From Pseudonocardiaceae bacterium (GTDB lineage Bacteria > Actinomycetota > Actinomycetes > Mycobacteriales > Pseudonocardiaceae): a DNA stretch of 52,446 nucleotides. A model generated the notes under the pieces. The model searched no databases. It was given only the letters and a program-made list of their open reading frames with translations, and was not told the DNA's origin. Location of the stretch: positions 1 through 52,446 of the forward strand of contig WHSY01000028.1 of the NCBI GenBank assembly GCA_009379815.1, read 5' to 3'. Positions within the stretch are counted from its first letter, which is position 1, and each line of letters starts with the position of its first letter. The position numbers were made by a program, and so were the translations under genes. Positions 8,372 through 17,580 of this stretch are shown here, one piece after another.

Positions 8372-9148
8372 GTGACGCGAGGACGATCAGCGGCGGAGCT
8401 GGAGCTGCGGGGCGGGACGATCGAATACGAGCTGCTCCCCGGCGGCGATCCGCCGTTGGTGTTCCTGCACGAGGGCCTCGGCTGTCTCGGGCTGTGGCGC
8501 GGGCTGCCGGCCGAGGTGGCCGACAAGACCGGGCGCGCCGTGCTCGCCTACTCCCGGTTCGGCTACGGCTGCTCCGACCCGGTGGCGCTGCCCAGGCCGG
8601 TGCGGTACATGCACGACGAGGCCCTCACAGTGCTGCCCGAGCTGCTCGACGCGCTCGACCTGCACCGGCCGCTGCTCATCGGGCACAGCGACGGGGCGTC
8701 GATCGCGCTGATCCATGCCGGCGCGCGATCCAGGCCGGTGACGGCACTGGCGCTGCTCGCTCCCCACGTGATCGTCGAGGACGAGACGGTCGCCGGGATC
8801 GCCTCGGCCAGAGATGCCTACCTGGGCAGCGACCTCGCGGCCCGGCTCGGCCGCTGGCACCGTGATGTCGACGCCACCTTCTGGGGGTGGAACGACGTGT
8901 GGCTGTCACCGGAGTTCCGCGGCTGGGACATCCGTGGTTCGCTGCCCGGCATCACCGAGCCGGTGCTGATCCTGCAGGGCGATGCCGACTCCTACGGCAC
9001 CTGGGCTCAGGTGGAGGCCATCGAGCGTGGCGTGTCGGGCCCGTGCCGCTCGGTGCCGGTGCCGGGCGCGGGGCACGCGCTGCACCTCGAGCGCCGCGCC
9101 GAGATCGTCGAGGCGGTGACCGACTTCGTGTCTGTGGACGGGTCGTGA
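8372..9148 (+). CDS. Alpha/beta-fold hydrolase
   Basis: 258 residues. The alpha/beta hydrolase elements are in order: oxyanion region VFLHEGLG near residue 30, nucleophile elbow IGHSDGAS near residue 107, acid LQGDADSYG near 205 and histidine PGAGHALHLER near 234. The substrate cannot be read from sequence. The GTG start at 8372 follows AGGGAGGAG; it lies 14 bases after the pit stop, so it may be read through from that operon. The stop codon lies inside a strong hairpin (9148-9181). Confidence 0.85.
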   Translation: MTRGRSAAELELRGGTIEYELLPGGDPPLVFLHEGLGCLGLWRGLPAEVADKTGRAVLAYSRFGYGCSDPVALPRPVRYMHDEALTVLPELLDALDLHRPLLIGHSDGASIALIHAGARSRPVTALALLAPHVIVEDETVAGIASARDAYLGSDLAARLGRWHRDVDATFWGWNDVWLSPEFRGWDIRGSLPGITEPVLILQGDADSYGTWAQVEAIERGVSGPCRSVPVPGAGHALHLERRAEIVEAVTDFVSVDGS

Positions 9149-9181
9149 GTGCGGATGCGAGCCATAGCTCGCATCCGCACT
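9148..9181. terminator. Perfect 15-bp hairpin at the end of the hydrolase gene
   Basis: A 15-base arm AGTGCGGATGCGAGC, a 4-base loop and the exact reverse complement. The last base of the TGA stop is the first base of the stem. There is only a short T-run (TTTTT) about 14 bases downstream, so if it ends transcription it is of the U-poor actinobacterial kind. Confidence 0.65.
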
Positions 9182-9217
9182 AGTGCCGACCCGGATTTTT
9201 GTGATCAACCCCCGGAC

Positions 9218-9494
9218 GACCGCTGCTCGGCGGGGCCGCCGTGCTGCTGGTCACCTCGGTACAGCTCGGGCTGGTCGTGCTGGCTGGGCTGCCGGTGGTG
9301 CTGGTGGCGACCCGGTTGCTGGCGCGCCCGCTGGTCGGACGGGCCCAGGCCGAGCAGGCCACGCTCGCCACGGCGACCAGCGTGGCGGCCGACCTGGTGC
9401 GTGGGTTGCGCGTGCTCGCCGGGATCGGTGCCCAGGCTGCGGCCGCCGCCCGCTACCGCACGGCCAGCGCCGCCACAGCAGCCGAACTCATAGC
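9218..9494 (+). pseudogene. Fragment of an ABC exporter transmembrane domain
   Basis: One frame reads LLGGAAVLLVTSVQLGLVVLAGLP, then VATRLLARPLVGRAQAEQA and VAADLVRGLRVLAGIGAQAAAAARYR. This is the pattern of the ABC_membrane domain of exporter half-transporters: paired helices, the long cytoplasmic helix with 'RGLRVL-G...A..RY', then a break. No start, no first helices and no ATPase domain are present on either side. About 92 codons survive; downstream the frame decays into unrelated sequence before the HNH gene. I read it as a relic left by a deletion. Confidence 0.6.
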
Positions 9495-9702
9495 GCGGCA
9501 CGATCAGGAGCTTACTCCGGCCTCCGAGCGTGTTCGTGCCACGGCGCTGTGCAGCGGTCACCCGTCGCGGACATGGGCCACAACGATCACCCCGGCGCAT
9601 CCGCGGGCGGCCACTCACCCGTTCAGGTGGTTCGGATAGCGACGGGCCGCCGGCAGGCCCGAGGACCCCAGCTCTGTCAGGGGTCGAACATATGATCGAT
9701 CC

Positions 9703-11396
9703 ATGACGGTGGCGACGGGCTCGGCGGCCTCCGACCAAGAGGTCGCCGACGAGCTGCGCGCCGGGTGGGCGGAGGTGTCACGCGGCTTTGCGCGGTGCTG
9801 GGCGGCGATGGCCGAGGCGGCTCGGCGCACCTCGACCGGGTGGGAGAGCGCGGAGATCGCGGCGGCGCTGACGTTCACCACCCGCCGGGCGGAATACGAG
9901 CTGGGCTGTGCCCAGGTGCTCATTGAACGGCTGCCCCGGGTGCACGCGGCGCTGGCCACCGGTGAGCTGGACCACCTCAAGGCGCGGGTGTTCGTCAGCT
10001 ACCTGTCCGACGTCACCCCTGCCCAGGCCGACCGGGTCTGCGAACGGCTCGTCCCCGTAGCGGTGACCTGGGGCAACTGGCGGCCCGGCTGCTGCGGGAG
10101 GTGCAGGCCATCGATCCGGACTACACGCGCCGCGCCTACCAGCGCGCCGTGCGCGACCGTGGGGTGCACGGCTACCTCGATCACACCGGCGCCGCCGTGC
10201 TCACCGGGTCCGGGCTGGCCGCCGCCGACGCCGCGGCCGCCGCACGCCGCCTCGAGGAGCTCGCCGACGCGGCGCGTGCGGCCGGCTACCCGGCCACCGT
10301 CAACCAGACCCGCGCCGACCTGTACCTGCGCCTACTCGACGGCACCCTCGACGGGCAGTACCGCGAGCAGATCCTGGCCACCATGCTGCGGCTGGGCCCG
10401 CTGTCCCCCGCCGACGCCGAACCCGCTGAACCGAACCACGACCACGTACCGCCTGAGCGGGAGTCACCCGAGCAGCCCGAGCGTCCACGGCCCGAGCCGC
10501 CCGGCTCCGGCGGGCGGCCGGAGCAGGGCGAAGCGGTTCCGCCCGGCACGCCTGTCCACGAGCGCCAGGTGCGATACGGCATCGAGGTGCGGTTGCGGCT
10601 GTCCACCCTGCTGGGTCTCGACGAGCACCCCGCAGAGCTCCCCGGGTGGGGACCCATTCCCGCCGCCGCCGGGCGGGACCTGGTGGCGGCACAGCACGGC
10701 GCCGAATGGCGCATCGCCATCGTCGACACCGACGGGTACCTGCTCCACGGTGACCTCACCCGCCGACGGCCCCATCCCGGACCCGGCGGCCGTGACTGCG
10801 ATGGGGGGATCGTGGAGATCGCCCTGCCCGTCTCGATGCTGGCCCACCTTCCCGCCCTGGCAGACGATCACCCCGAGTGCGCGCGGCTGCTGCACGGCAT
10901 CGCCGACATGTGGAAGCACCGCGAACAGTCCAGGGCCGCGCTGGACAGCCATCCGAACCGGCGCTTCGCCCGCGCCGCCCTGCGGCGGCATATCCAGATG
11001 CGCGACCGTTACTGCGTCGGTGTCGGCTGCCGGCGCCGCGCCGCCGCCTCCGATATCGACCACACCCGCGACCACGCCTGTGGCGGGCCCACGGTCAGCA
11101 GCAACAGCGGTCCCGGTTGCGCGCGCCACCACACCATGAAGCACCGGGGCGGCTGGCGACTCGCGCAACCCGAACCCGGCCACTTCGTCTGGACCAGCCC
11201 GCTCGGCCAGACCTACCACACTCGGGGCGAGCCGATCATCCCCGACCTACCCGAACCACTCCCCCGCCACATCGACCCGGAACCCGACGGCCTTCCGGTG
11301 ATGTGTGAGGGACCGATCCTCCTCCCACCCGAACCGGAACCGCCACCACCAGCGCGGCCACCACCCACTGAACTACCCGACGAACCACCCTTCTGA
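9703..11396 (+). pseudogene. DUF222 / HNH endonuclease (13E12-repeat family), frameshifted
   Basis: The ATG at 9703 opens a DUF222 domain (EVADELRAGW..., SAEIAAALTFTTRRAEYEL, ELDHLKARVFVSYL). At about 10071, after VAVT, the frame must shift by one base to continue as GQLAARLLREVQAIDPDYTRRAYQRAVRDR. The second frame runs to 11396 and ends with an HNH nuclease core: MRDRYCVGVGCRRRAAASDIDHTRD...CARHHTMKHRGGW. A Pro-rich tail follows. The break lies at a GGGG run, so either a real one-base loss or a sequencing error. Members of this family occur in many copies per actinobacterial genome. An initiation at 10101 could still give the C-terminal nuclease half. Confidence 0.8.
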
Positions 11397-11399
11397 TCG

Positions 11400-12170
11400 T
11401 CAGCCGGGTGTCGTGGCGGGGTCGCCGTCCAGCGCGGCGGCGAGCCGGGGCACCGCGTGCTCGATCGCGAAGGCCAGGCTCAGCGGGCTGCTGTAGCCGA
11501 GAGCGCCGGCGAACGGGGTGCTGAACTCGCCCCAGTAGATCACCCGCCCCTCGCGGACGGCGTCGAGACTCTGCTCGATCGCCTGCACGAACCGCTGCTC
11601 GACCCCGGCCACCAGCTCCTTCGCCCGCTGCTGCCGGCCGAGCGCACGACCGGTGGTCAGCGTCTGCTGCTGCCAGGGAACCCCGCCGGTCTCGAACTCG
11701 GCGGACTGCGCCACGGTCGGCGCGATCTGCGCGAGCAGGGCGTAGTCGGCCTGCTCCATGAACGAGTTGATGCCGAGGATGAGGTCCGGTCGCTGCGCAG
11801 CGACCGCCTCGAAGTCGATCTCGTTGCCACCGACCTTGGGCGGGCGCGCGCCGCCGAGCTCGTCCTGCGGCCACGGCCGCTACTCCTCGGGAAACGGCCC
11901 GATGAAGTCACGCACCCCGACCGGGACGCCCCCGAGCGCCAGCGCGAAGTCGGCCTCGTTGAAGCCCACCGTCACGACCCGCTGCGGCGGTGCGGGGATC
12001 CGTGCGGTACCGAACATGTGCTCGATCGTCACGGGGCATCCACGGTGGCGTCGGGCTGGGCGGTCGGCGCTGTGTCCCGGCCACATCCGGCGGTCACCAG
12101 CAGCAGCCCGGCGCCGCCGAGGACCTGGCGGCGGGTGGTGGCATCGATCCGGGGTGGGGGCGAGCGGCGG
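11400..12170 (-). pseudogene. Siderophore-binding lipoprotein (FecB-like), degraded
   Basis: Read leftward: a twin-arginine/lipoprotein signal (TTRRQVLGGAGLLLVTAGCGRD) in one frame; a shift near 12030; then IEHMFGTARIPAPPQRVVTVGFNEADFALALGGVPVGVRDF; an in-frame TAG at 11880-11882 after FPEE; then PPKVGGNEIDFEAV..RPDLILGINSF and IAPTV..., finishing at VPRLAAALDGDPATTPG. Between VEQRFVQAIEQ and LDAVREGRVIYWG the part of about 60-70 residues normally found in the family appears missing. So there is a frameshift, a nonsense codon and probably an internal deletion. No in-frame start is obvious. It once belonged to the iron locus to its right. Confidence 0.75.
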
Positions 12171-12220
12171 CCGAGGGCGGACGGCAGGCCCCCAGCTCCT
12201 CGGCACTCGCCCGACGATCG

Positions 12221-12288
12221 CCACGCACACCTCGTGGCCACCACGCACATGTCCGGACGTGTGCGTGGTGGCTACCAGGTGTGCGTGG
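12221..12288. repeat. 68-bp near-perfect palindrome, probable terminator
   Basis: Two 34-base arms meet at GTCC|GGAC (12251-12258) and agree at 31 of 34 positions. Each arm holds two copies of CCACGCACA, so the element is a palindrome built of smaller repeats. It lies between the functional siderophore-binding gene (leftward, ends at 12311) and the dead one, so it could terminate the functional gene's transcript. It may also be a repetitive extragenic palindrome. Confidence 0.7.
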
Positions 12289-12310
12289 TGCGCCGGTGCC
12301 GCGTCGGGCG

Positions 12311-13288
12311 TCAGGGCCGGCCGTCGAGCAGCAGCCGCTCGAGGTCGTCGAGCACCAGGTGCTGGGCCTGGAGGGCGGTGCAGGTGAACCAGTGGCTGCG
12401 GTCGACCTGGTGGGCCTGTCCCGACCTCACCGCGCCGAGCGTGTCCCACAGCGGGTGGGAGGTGATCCGGGCCTCGGCTTGCCCGGCCTCGTCCGGATCG
12501 GTACCGGACGACCCGACGAAGTACAGCAGCACGTCGGCGTCGAGCCGGGGCAGCAGCTCGATGCTGAGCTTGATCGTGTCGTCCACCCGCTGTTCCGGCG
12601 GCCGGACGAGGCCGACGTCGCGCAGCGTCCGGCCGGAGCACCAGTCGCTGGTGTAGATGCGGATGTCGTCGAGCGCCCGCACGTTGGCCAGCGTCACCGT
12701 GGTGTTCCCGGCCCGCCCGCGCAGCGCGGTGCGCAGCTGCTCTACCCGCCGCTCGAAACGGTCGATGCCCTGCTCGATGCGCTGCTGCTCGCCGAACACC
12801 GCCGCGATCTCGCGCAGCGCGTCCTTCCAGGGCGTGCTCCCGAAGATCTCGAGCACGACGGTGGGTGCGATCTCCGTCAACCGGCGGTAGGCCGCCTCGT
12901 CCACGAAACCGGTGGTCCCGATGATCAGATCGGGCCGGGTCGCCGCGACGGCCTCGATGTCGGGCTCGGGGAAGCTCCCGGCGACATCGCGAGCCTCGGC
13001 CAGCTTCGCGTCGTCGAAATAGGGCAGCGCGCCGTCCGCGTAGGGCAACGCCGGGTACCCGACGACCGGCACGCCGAGCAACAGCGCGGTCCCCAGCACG
13101 GCCGAGGTGTGCAGCACGACCACGCGTTGCGGGTCGGCCGGAACCCGGGCCTGGCCGTAGACGTGCGAGACCTGCCGCGTCTGCTCTTCCGCAGCGCCGT
13201 CGCCCTGCGCGGACGGAGCGGACCCGCACGCCGTGGCGGCGAGGGCGACGGCCGACAGCAGCACGACGGCTGCTCGAACTCGATGCAT
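12311..13288 (-). CDS. Iron-siderophore ABC transporter substrate-binding lipoprotein
   Basis: About 325 residues. The N-terminal signal MHRVRAAVVLLSAVALAATACGS ends in a lipobox (ATAC), so the mature protein is lipid-anchored outside the membrane. The FecB/FepB fold is marked by VSHVYGQARVPADPQRVVVLHTSAVLG, EAVAATRPDLIIGTTGF and EIAPTVVLEIFGSTPWKD, and by a late HPLWDTLGAVRSGQAHQVD. The ATG at 13288 has AAGGTGG upstream; a GTG at 13300 is possible but crowds that site. An iron box lies upstream (13333-13351). It has no permease of its own nearby other than the fep-like set at 14.4-17.5 kb. Confidence 0.87.
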   Translation of the reverse strand: MHRVRAAVVLLSAVALAATACGSAPSAQGDGAAEEQTRQVSHVYGQARVPADPQRVVVLHTSAVLGTALLLGVPVVGYPALPYADGALPYFDDAKLAEARDVAGSFPEPDIEAVAATRPDLIIGTTGFVDEAAYRRLTEIAPTVVLEIFGSTPWKDALREIAAVFGEQQRIEQGIDRFERRVEQLRTALRGRAGNTTVTLANVRALDDIRIYTSDWCSGRTLRDVGLVRPPEQRVDDTIKLSIELLPRLDADVLLYFVGSSGTDPDEAGQAEARITSHPLWDTLGAVRSGQAHQVDRSHWFTCTALQAQHLVLDDLERLLLDGRP

Positions 13289-13332
13289 CGGGCATCCCAC
13301 CTTCGACTGAGGCCCGCAGCCCTCGAAGGAGT

Positions 13333-13351
13333 GAAGGCAAGGCTAGGCTAA
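13333..13351. promoter_or_regulatory. Probable iron box upstream of the substrate-binding gene
   Basis: The 19-mer agrees with the DtxR/IdeR consensus at 13 of 19 positions by eye (AAGGCTA core). It is about 45 bases before the start of the leftward siderophore-binding gene. Weaker than the site at 419-437. Confidence 0.55.
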
Positions 13352-13402
13352 GCACGATTCGTGCGGCTGTGCAAGGCGTCACCCCCGCAGCGCGCAACCC
13401 GA

Positions 13403-13421
13403 TGAGGTGAGCCTAACCTGG
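13403..13421. promoter_or_regulatory. Iron box overlapping a probable leaderless promoter
   Basis: Matches TTAGGTTAGGCTAACCTAA at 14 of 19 positions, with an intact GCCTAACCT half. Within it TAACCT (13414-13419) fits an actinobacterial -10 hexamer and ends only 6 bases before the ATG at 13426. That geometry suggests a leaderless mRNA for the sucrase/ferredoxin-like gene, with the repressor sitting on the -10 element. No ribosome site is seen in front of this ATG. Confidence 0.65.
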
Positions 13422-13425
13422 GGTC

Positions 13426-14346
13426 ATGACGACGACCGGGCTCCCCCGCTGTGCGGATCTCGCCGGTGAGCTGGGTGAGAGCCCCGCGGGCAGCGCACCG
13501 CCGATCCGTTCGCTGCTGCTCGTCGAGCACCCCGGGCCGTGGCCGAAGGACGTCGGTACCCGGCTGCTCGACGACGCACTCGACGAGCAGGGGCGGGCCC
13601 ACCTGCAACGGCTGCGGTCGGAATCCGGGCTCCGCCCGCTGCTGATCCGCAGGCCGGGCGGCCGGGAGGCTCCGGTACGGCCGGCCGTGTTCGTCGGGGG
13701 ATGCACCCCGGCGGCCCGCTGGCTGGAGCGCATACCCGTCCGCGACTACCGCGACCTGGCGAGGCTCGATCTGGACGCCGTCGCACACGGGCAGGGTGGG
13801 CTCGGCGAGCCCGTCGACGGGCCGCTGCTGCTGGTGTGCACCCACGGCCGCAAGGACGCGTGCTGCGCGGTACGCGGCCGCCCGCTGGCCGCGGCCCTGG
13901 CGCGACACCATCGCGAGCAGACCTGGGAGTGCACCCACTTCGGCGGCGACCGGTTCGCGGGCAACCTGCTGATGGCCCCGCACGGGCTGCTGTTCGGCCC
14001 GCTGGAACCGGCGACCGCGGTCGGGACCGTCGACGCGGTGCTGGCAGGGCAGGTGCCGCTGGCGAGTTTGCGAGGTCGCAGCGGGATCCCACCGTTCGCC
14101 CAGCACGCCGAGATCGCGGTCCGCGCGCGCACCGGATTCACAGGGCTCGACGAGGTGCTCGCGGGAGACTGCGAGGTCGACGGCGACGAGGCCGCGGTCG
14201 AGGTGCACACCACCGAGCGGGGATACCGGGTCCGGCTGCGCAGGCGTCCGCTCGGTGTGCACGGCAGCTCGAGCTGCGCGGGCGCGTTCACGCCGACGGG
14301 AGTCGACGTGCTCGCCGTCGAGCCCGAACCGGTGGCCGCGCACTAA
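13426..14346 (+). CDS. Sucrase/ferredoxin-like family Fe-S protein
   Basis: 306 residues of the Suc_Fer-like family, thioredoxin-like ferredoxins. Cysteine motifs: CTHGRKDACCAVRG (about residues 140-153) and WECTHFGGDRFAGNLL (about 167-182), the usual [2Fe-2S] thioredoxin-like pattern. Actinobacterial members often sit beside siderophore uptake genes and are candidates for iron reductases or electron carriers. Here the gene is divergent from a siderophore-binding protein and has an iron box on its start. After the stop, 14347-14437 shows no convincing gene. Confidence 0.87.
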   Translation: MTTTGLPRCADLAGELGESPAGSAPPIRSLLLVEHPGPWPKDVGTRLLDDALDEQGRAHLQRLRSESGLRPLLIRRPGGREAPVRPAVFVGGCTPAARWLERIPVRDYRDLARLDLDAVAHGQGGLGEPVDGPLLLVCTHGRKDACCAVRGRPLAAALARHHREQTWECTHFGGDRFAGNLLMAPHGLLFGPLEPATAVGTVDAVLAGQVPLASLRGRSGIPPFAQHAEIAVRARTGFTGLDEVLAGDCEVDGDEAAVEVHTTERGYRVRLRRRPLGVHGSSSCAGAFTPTGVDVLAVEPEPVAAH

Positions 14347-14437
14347 GGTGGCCGAGTGGAACCGCCGTCGCGCGCGGTCGACATCGACGCGATCACCACG
14401 GAGCTCGGCCGCGGACCATCTGATCGAGGGAGCACAG

Positions 14438-15312
<875 letters not shown>

Positions 15313-15316
<4 letters not shown>

Positions 15317-16398
15317 ACCCGGACCTCCCGGTTGCCGCGAGCGAGCAGGTAAAGCAGGAACGGCGCACCCAGCACGGCGGTGACGATGCCGACCGGCAGC
15401 GCGGTGGCGCCGAAGGCGGTCCGCGCGATCAGGTCCGCGGTCACCGTCAGCGCCGCTCCGACCGTCGCCGAGGCGAGCAGCGGTGGCCGGGAGGAGCCGA
15501 CGAGGCGCAGGGCGAGCTGCGGTGCCACCAGCGCGACGAACACGATCGGCCCGGCCGACGCGACGGCCACCGAGGCGAGCGCGACGGCCACGAGCAGCAG
15601 CGCGGTGCGCGCACCGTTGACCCGGATGCCAAGACCCCGCGCCGTGTCGTCGTTGAACTGCAGTGCGCCGAGCACGAAGGCGAGCAGCAGCGCTGCCGGT
15701 ACCAGCACGAGCAGCGCGAGGCCGACCGGCGCAACGTGCTCCCAGCCGCGGGCGTTGAGGCTGCCGTTGAGCCACACCACCGCCCGGCCCGCGTCGGTGA
15801 CGTCGGCCACGATGAGCAGCCACGACGTCACACTGACGCAGACCGCGTTGATACCGATGCCGATCAGCACGAGCCGGTAACCCTCGATGCCCTTGCGATA
15901 GGCGAGCAGGTAGATCAGCGTCGCGGTGAGCAGGCCGCCCGCCAGCGCCGCCACCGGGACTCCGACGACGGCGACGAGACCGCTGACGGCCCCGTAGGTG
16001 CCGCCGAGCACGATGACGCCCACCGCGGCCGCGCCGGCGCCCGCGTTGATGCCGATGATGTCCGGGCTGGCCAGCGGGTTGCGGGCGATGGCCTGCATGA
16101 TCGCCCCGGAGATCGCGAATGCGACCCCGACCAGCGACCCGGTCAGCGACCGCGGCAGCCGCAGCTCGAGGACGATGAACCGACCGACCTCGTCACCGCC
16201 CCCGAACAGCACCCCGAGGACCTCGAGGACGCTGATCGGGTACTCGCCCCGGCCGATGTTCACGGCCATGGCCAGCACCGTGGCGGCCAGTCCGAGCACG
16301 GCGACCAGCATCGACCGGGGCCGCCACACGCCGGAGACGCGGCGTCCGATCCGCAGTGGCGGGCGGCCGGGCACCCGCGGCGGCGCGACGACGCTCAT
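15313..16398 (-). CDS. FecCD-family siderophore permease (second subunit)
   Basis: 361 residues with about nine or ten membrane helices. FecCD hallmarks are visible: LRLPRSLTGSLVGVAFAISGAIMQAIARNPLASPDIIGINAGA in the first half and SAGPIVFVALVAPQLALRLVGS in the second; the ending GAPFLLYLLAR is also typical. It overlaps the gene on each side by 4 bases (ATGA type). Forms with the 16395-17462 product a heterodimeric channel in the cytoplasmic membrane. Confidence 0.93.
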
Positions 16399-17462
16399 AA
16401 CGTCATCAACCTCGTGCGGCGCACCAGCGCGACGAAGAACGGCGCCCCGACCAGCGCCAGCACGATGCCGACCTGCAGCTCACCCGGCCGCACCACGACC
16501 CTGCCGGCGACGTCGGCGACCAGGATGAGGCTCGCTCCGAGCAGCGCGGCGTTCGGCAGCAACCAGCGGTGATCGGGTCCGGTCAGGTAGCGGGCGACGT
16601 GCGGCACCACCAGGCCGAGGAACGCGATCGGGCCCGCGGCGGCGACCGCGCTGCCGGTGAGCAGGGTGATGGCCGTGACCCCGACGACGCGGGTACGAGG
16701 GATCGACTGTCCCAGCGCGCGCGCCACGTCCTCGCCCATCGCCAGCGCGTTGAGGCCCGGTGCGTGGGCCAACGCGAGCAGCAGCCCGGCGGCCATGAAC
16801 GGCAGCACCGCGACGATGACCGCGGGATCGCGGCCGGACAGTGCCCCCACGACCCAGAACCGGTAGACGTCCAGCGCCTGCTGGTCGAGCAGGATCACCG
16901 CCTGCACGAGCGCGAAGAGGAAGACCGTGACCGCGGCACCGGCCAGCGCGAGCGTGACCGGGGTGGCGCCGCCGCGACCGACCGACCCCAGCACGAACAC
17001 CAGCACGCTGGCGACCAGCGCACCGGCGAAGGCGAACCAGACGAAACCGAGCAGGCTGGTGATGCCGAGCGTGTAGATCGCGATGACGACCGCCAACGCC
17101 GCGCCGGCGTTGACCCCCAGGATGCCCGGTTCGGCCAGCGGGTTGCGGGTGTGACCCTGCATCAACCCGCCCGCGACTCCCAGTGCGGCGCCCACGATGA
17201 TCCCCAGGATGGTGCGGGGCACCCGCAGCGCGCGGACGACGATGTCGTTCTCCCCGCCCGTGGGTGCCACGAGCGCCGACCACACCTCACCGAGCGGGAT
17301 GGCCTTCGCGCCGACGGCGACGCTGGCCAGGCACGCCAGTACGAGCAGCGCTACCAGCAGCGCGACGACGAGCAGCCGGCGGCGCCGGAGGCCGGCCAGC
17401 ATGCCGGCACCGGCGCCGCCCCGCCCCGCCCCGAGAGGGTGTCGCGGCGCCACTGTCGTCAC
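16395..17462 (-). CDS. FecCD-family siderophore permease (first subunit)
   Basis: 355 residues. Same family motifs: LRVPRTILGIIVGAALGVAGGLMQGHTRNPLAEPGILGVNAGAAL-type segment, AAGPIAFLGLVVPHVARYLTGPDH, and ending GAPFFVALVRRTRLM. The GTG at 17462 follows GGGAGGAG. First gene of the leftward transport operon, divergent from a second substrate-binding lipoprotein; the space between the starts (17463-17580) holds overlapping iron boxes. Confidence 0.93.
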   Translation of the reverse strand: MTTVAPRHPLGAGRGGAGAGMLAGLRRRRLLVVALLVALLVLACLASVAVGAKAIPLGEVWSALVAPTGGENDIVVRALRVPRTILGIIVGAALGVAGGLMQGHTRNPLAEPGILGVNAGAALAVVIAIYTLGITSLLGFVWFAFAGALVASVLVFVLGSVGRGGATPVTLALAGAAVTVFLFALVQAVILLDQQALDVYRFWVVGALSGRDPAVIVAVLPFMAAGLLLALAHAPGLNALAMGEDVARALGQSIPRTRVVGVTAITLLTGSAVAAAGPIAFLGLVVPHVARYLTGPDHRWLLPNAALLGASLILVADVAGRVVVRPGELQVGIVLALVGAPFFVALVRRTRLMTL

Positions 17463-17504
17463 GTTCCGCTCCTCCCATGTCCCGGAGGGTATGGCCCCGT
17501 CGGG

Positions 17505-17538
17505 TTAGGTGCGCTTAACCTGCTTGAGGCAAGCCTAA
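17505..17538. promoter_or_regulatory. Two overlapping iron boxes in a divergent promoter
   Basis: TTAGGTGCGCTTAACCT (in 17505-17523) matches the DtxR/IdeR consensus at 13 of 19 positions; the overlapping 17520-17538 (TGAGGCAAGCCTAA) matches at 12. Overlapping sites are known for dimer-pair binding by this repressor family. The location between permease and binding-protein genes would co-repress both operons. Confidence 0.65.
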
Positions 17539-17580
17539 ACAAACTGAGGTCGGGGACGGAACAGTCAGGAGGGTTCGCAT

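Noticed and set aside
9495-9702. Continuation of the ABC-exporter fragment up to 9639
   Set aside because: After about 9494 the reading loses similarity and hydrophobic pattern, so it is not supported as exporter sequence.
14347-14437. Possible short gene starting GTG after the sucrase/ferredoxin-like gene
   Set aside because: It runs straight into the antisense of the ABC ATPase and shows no recognisable motif.
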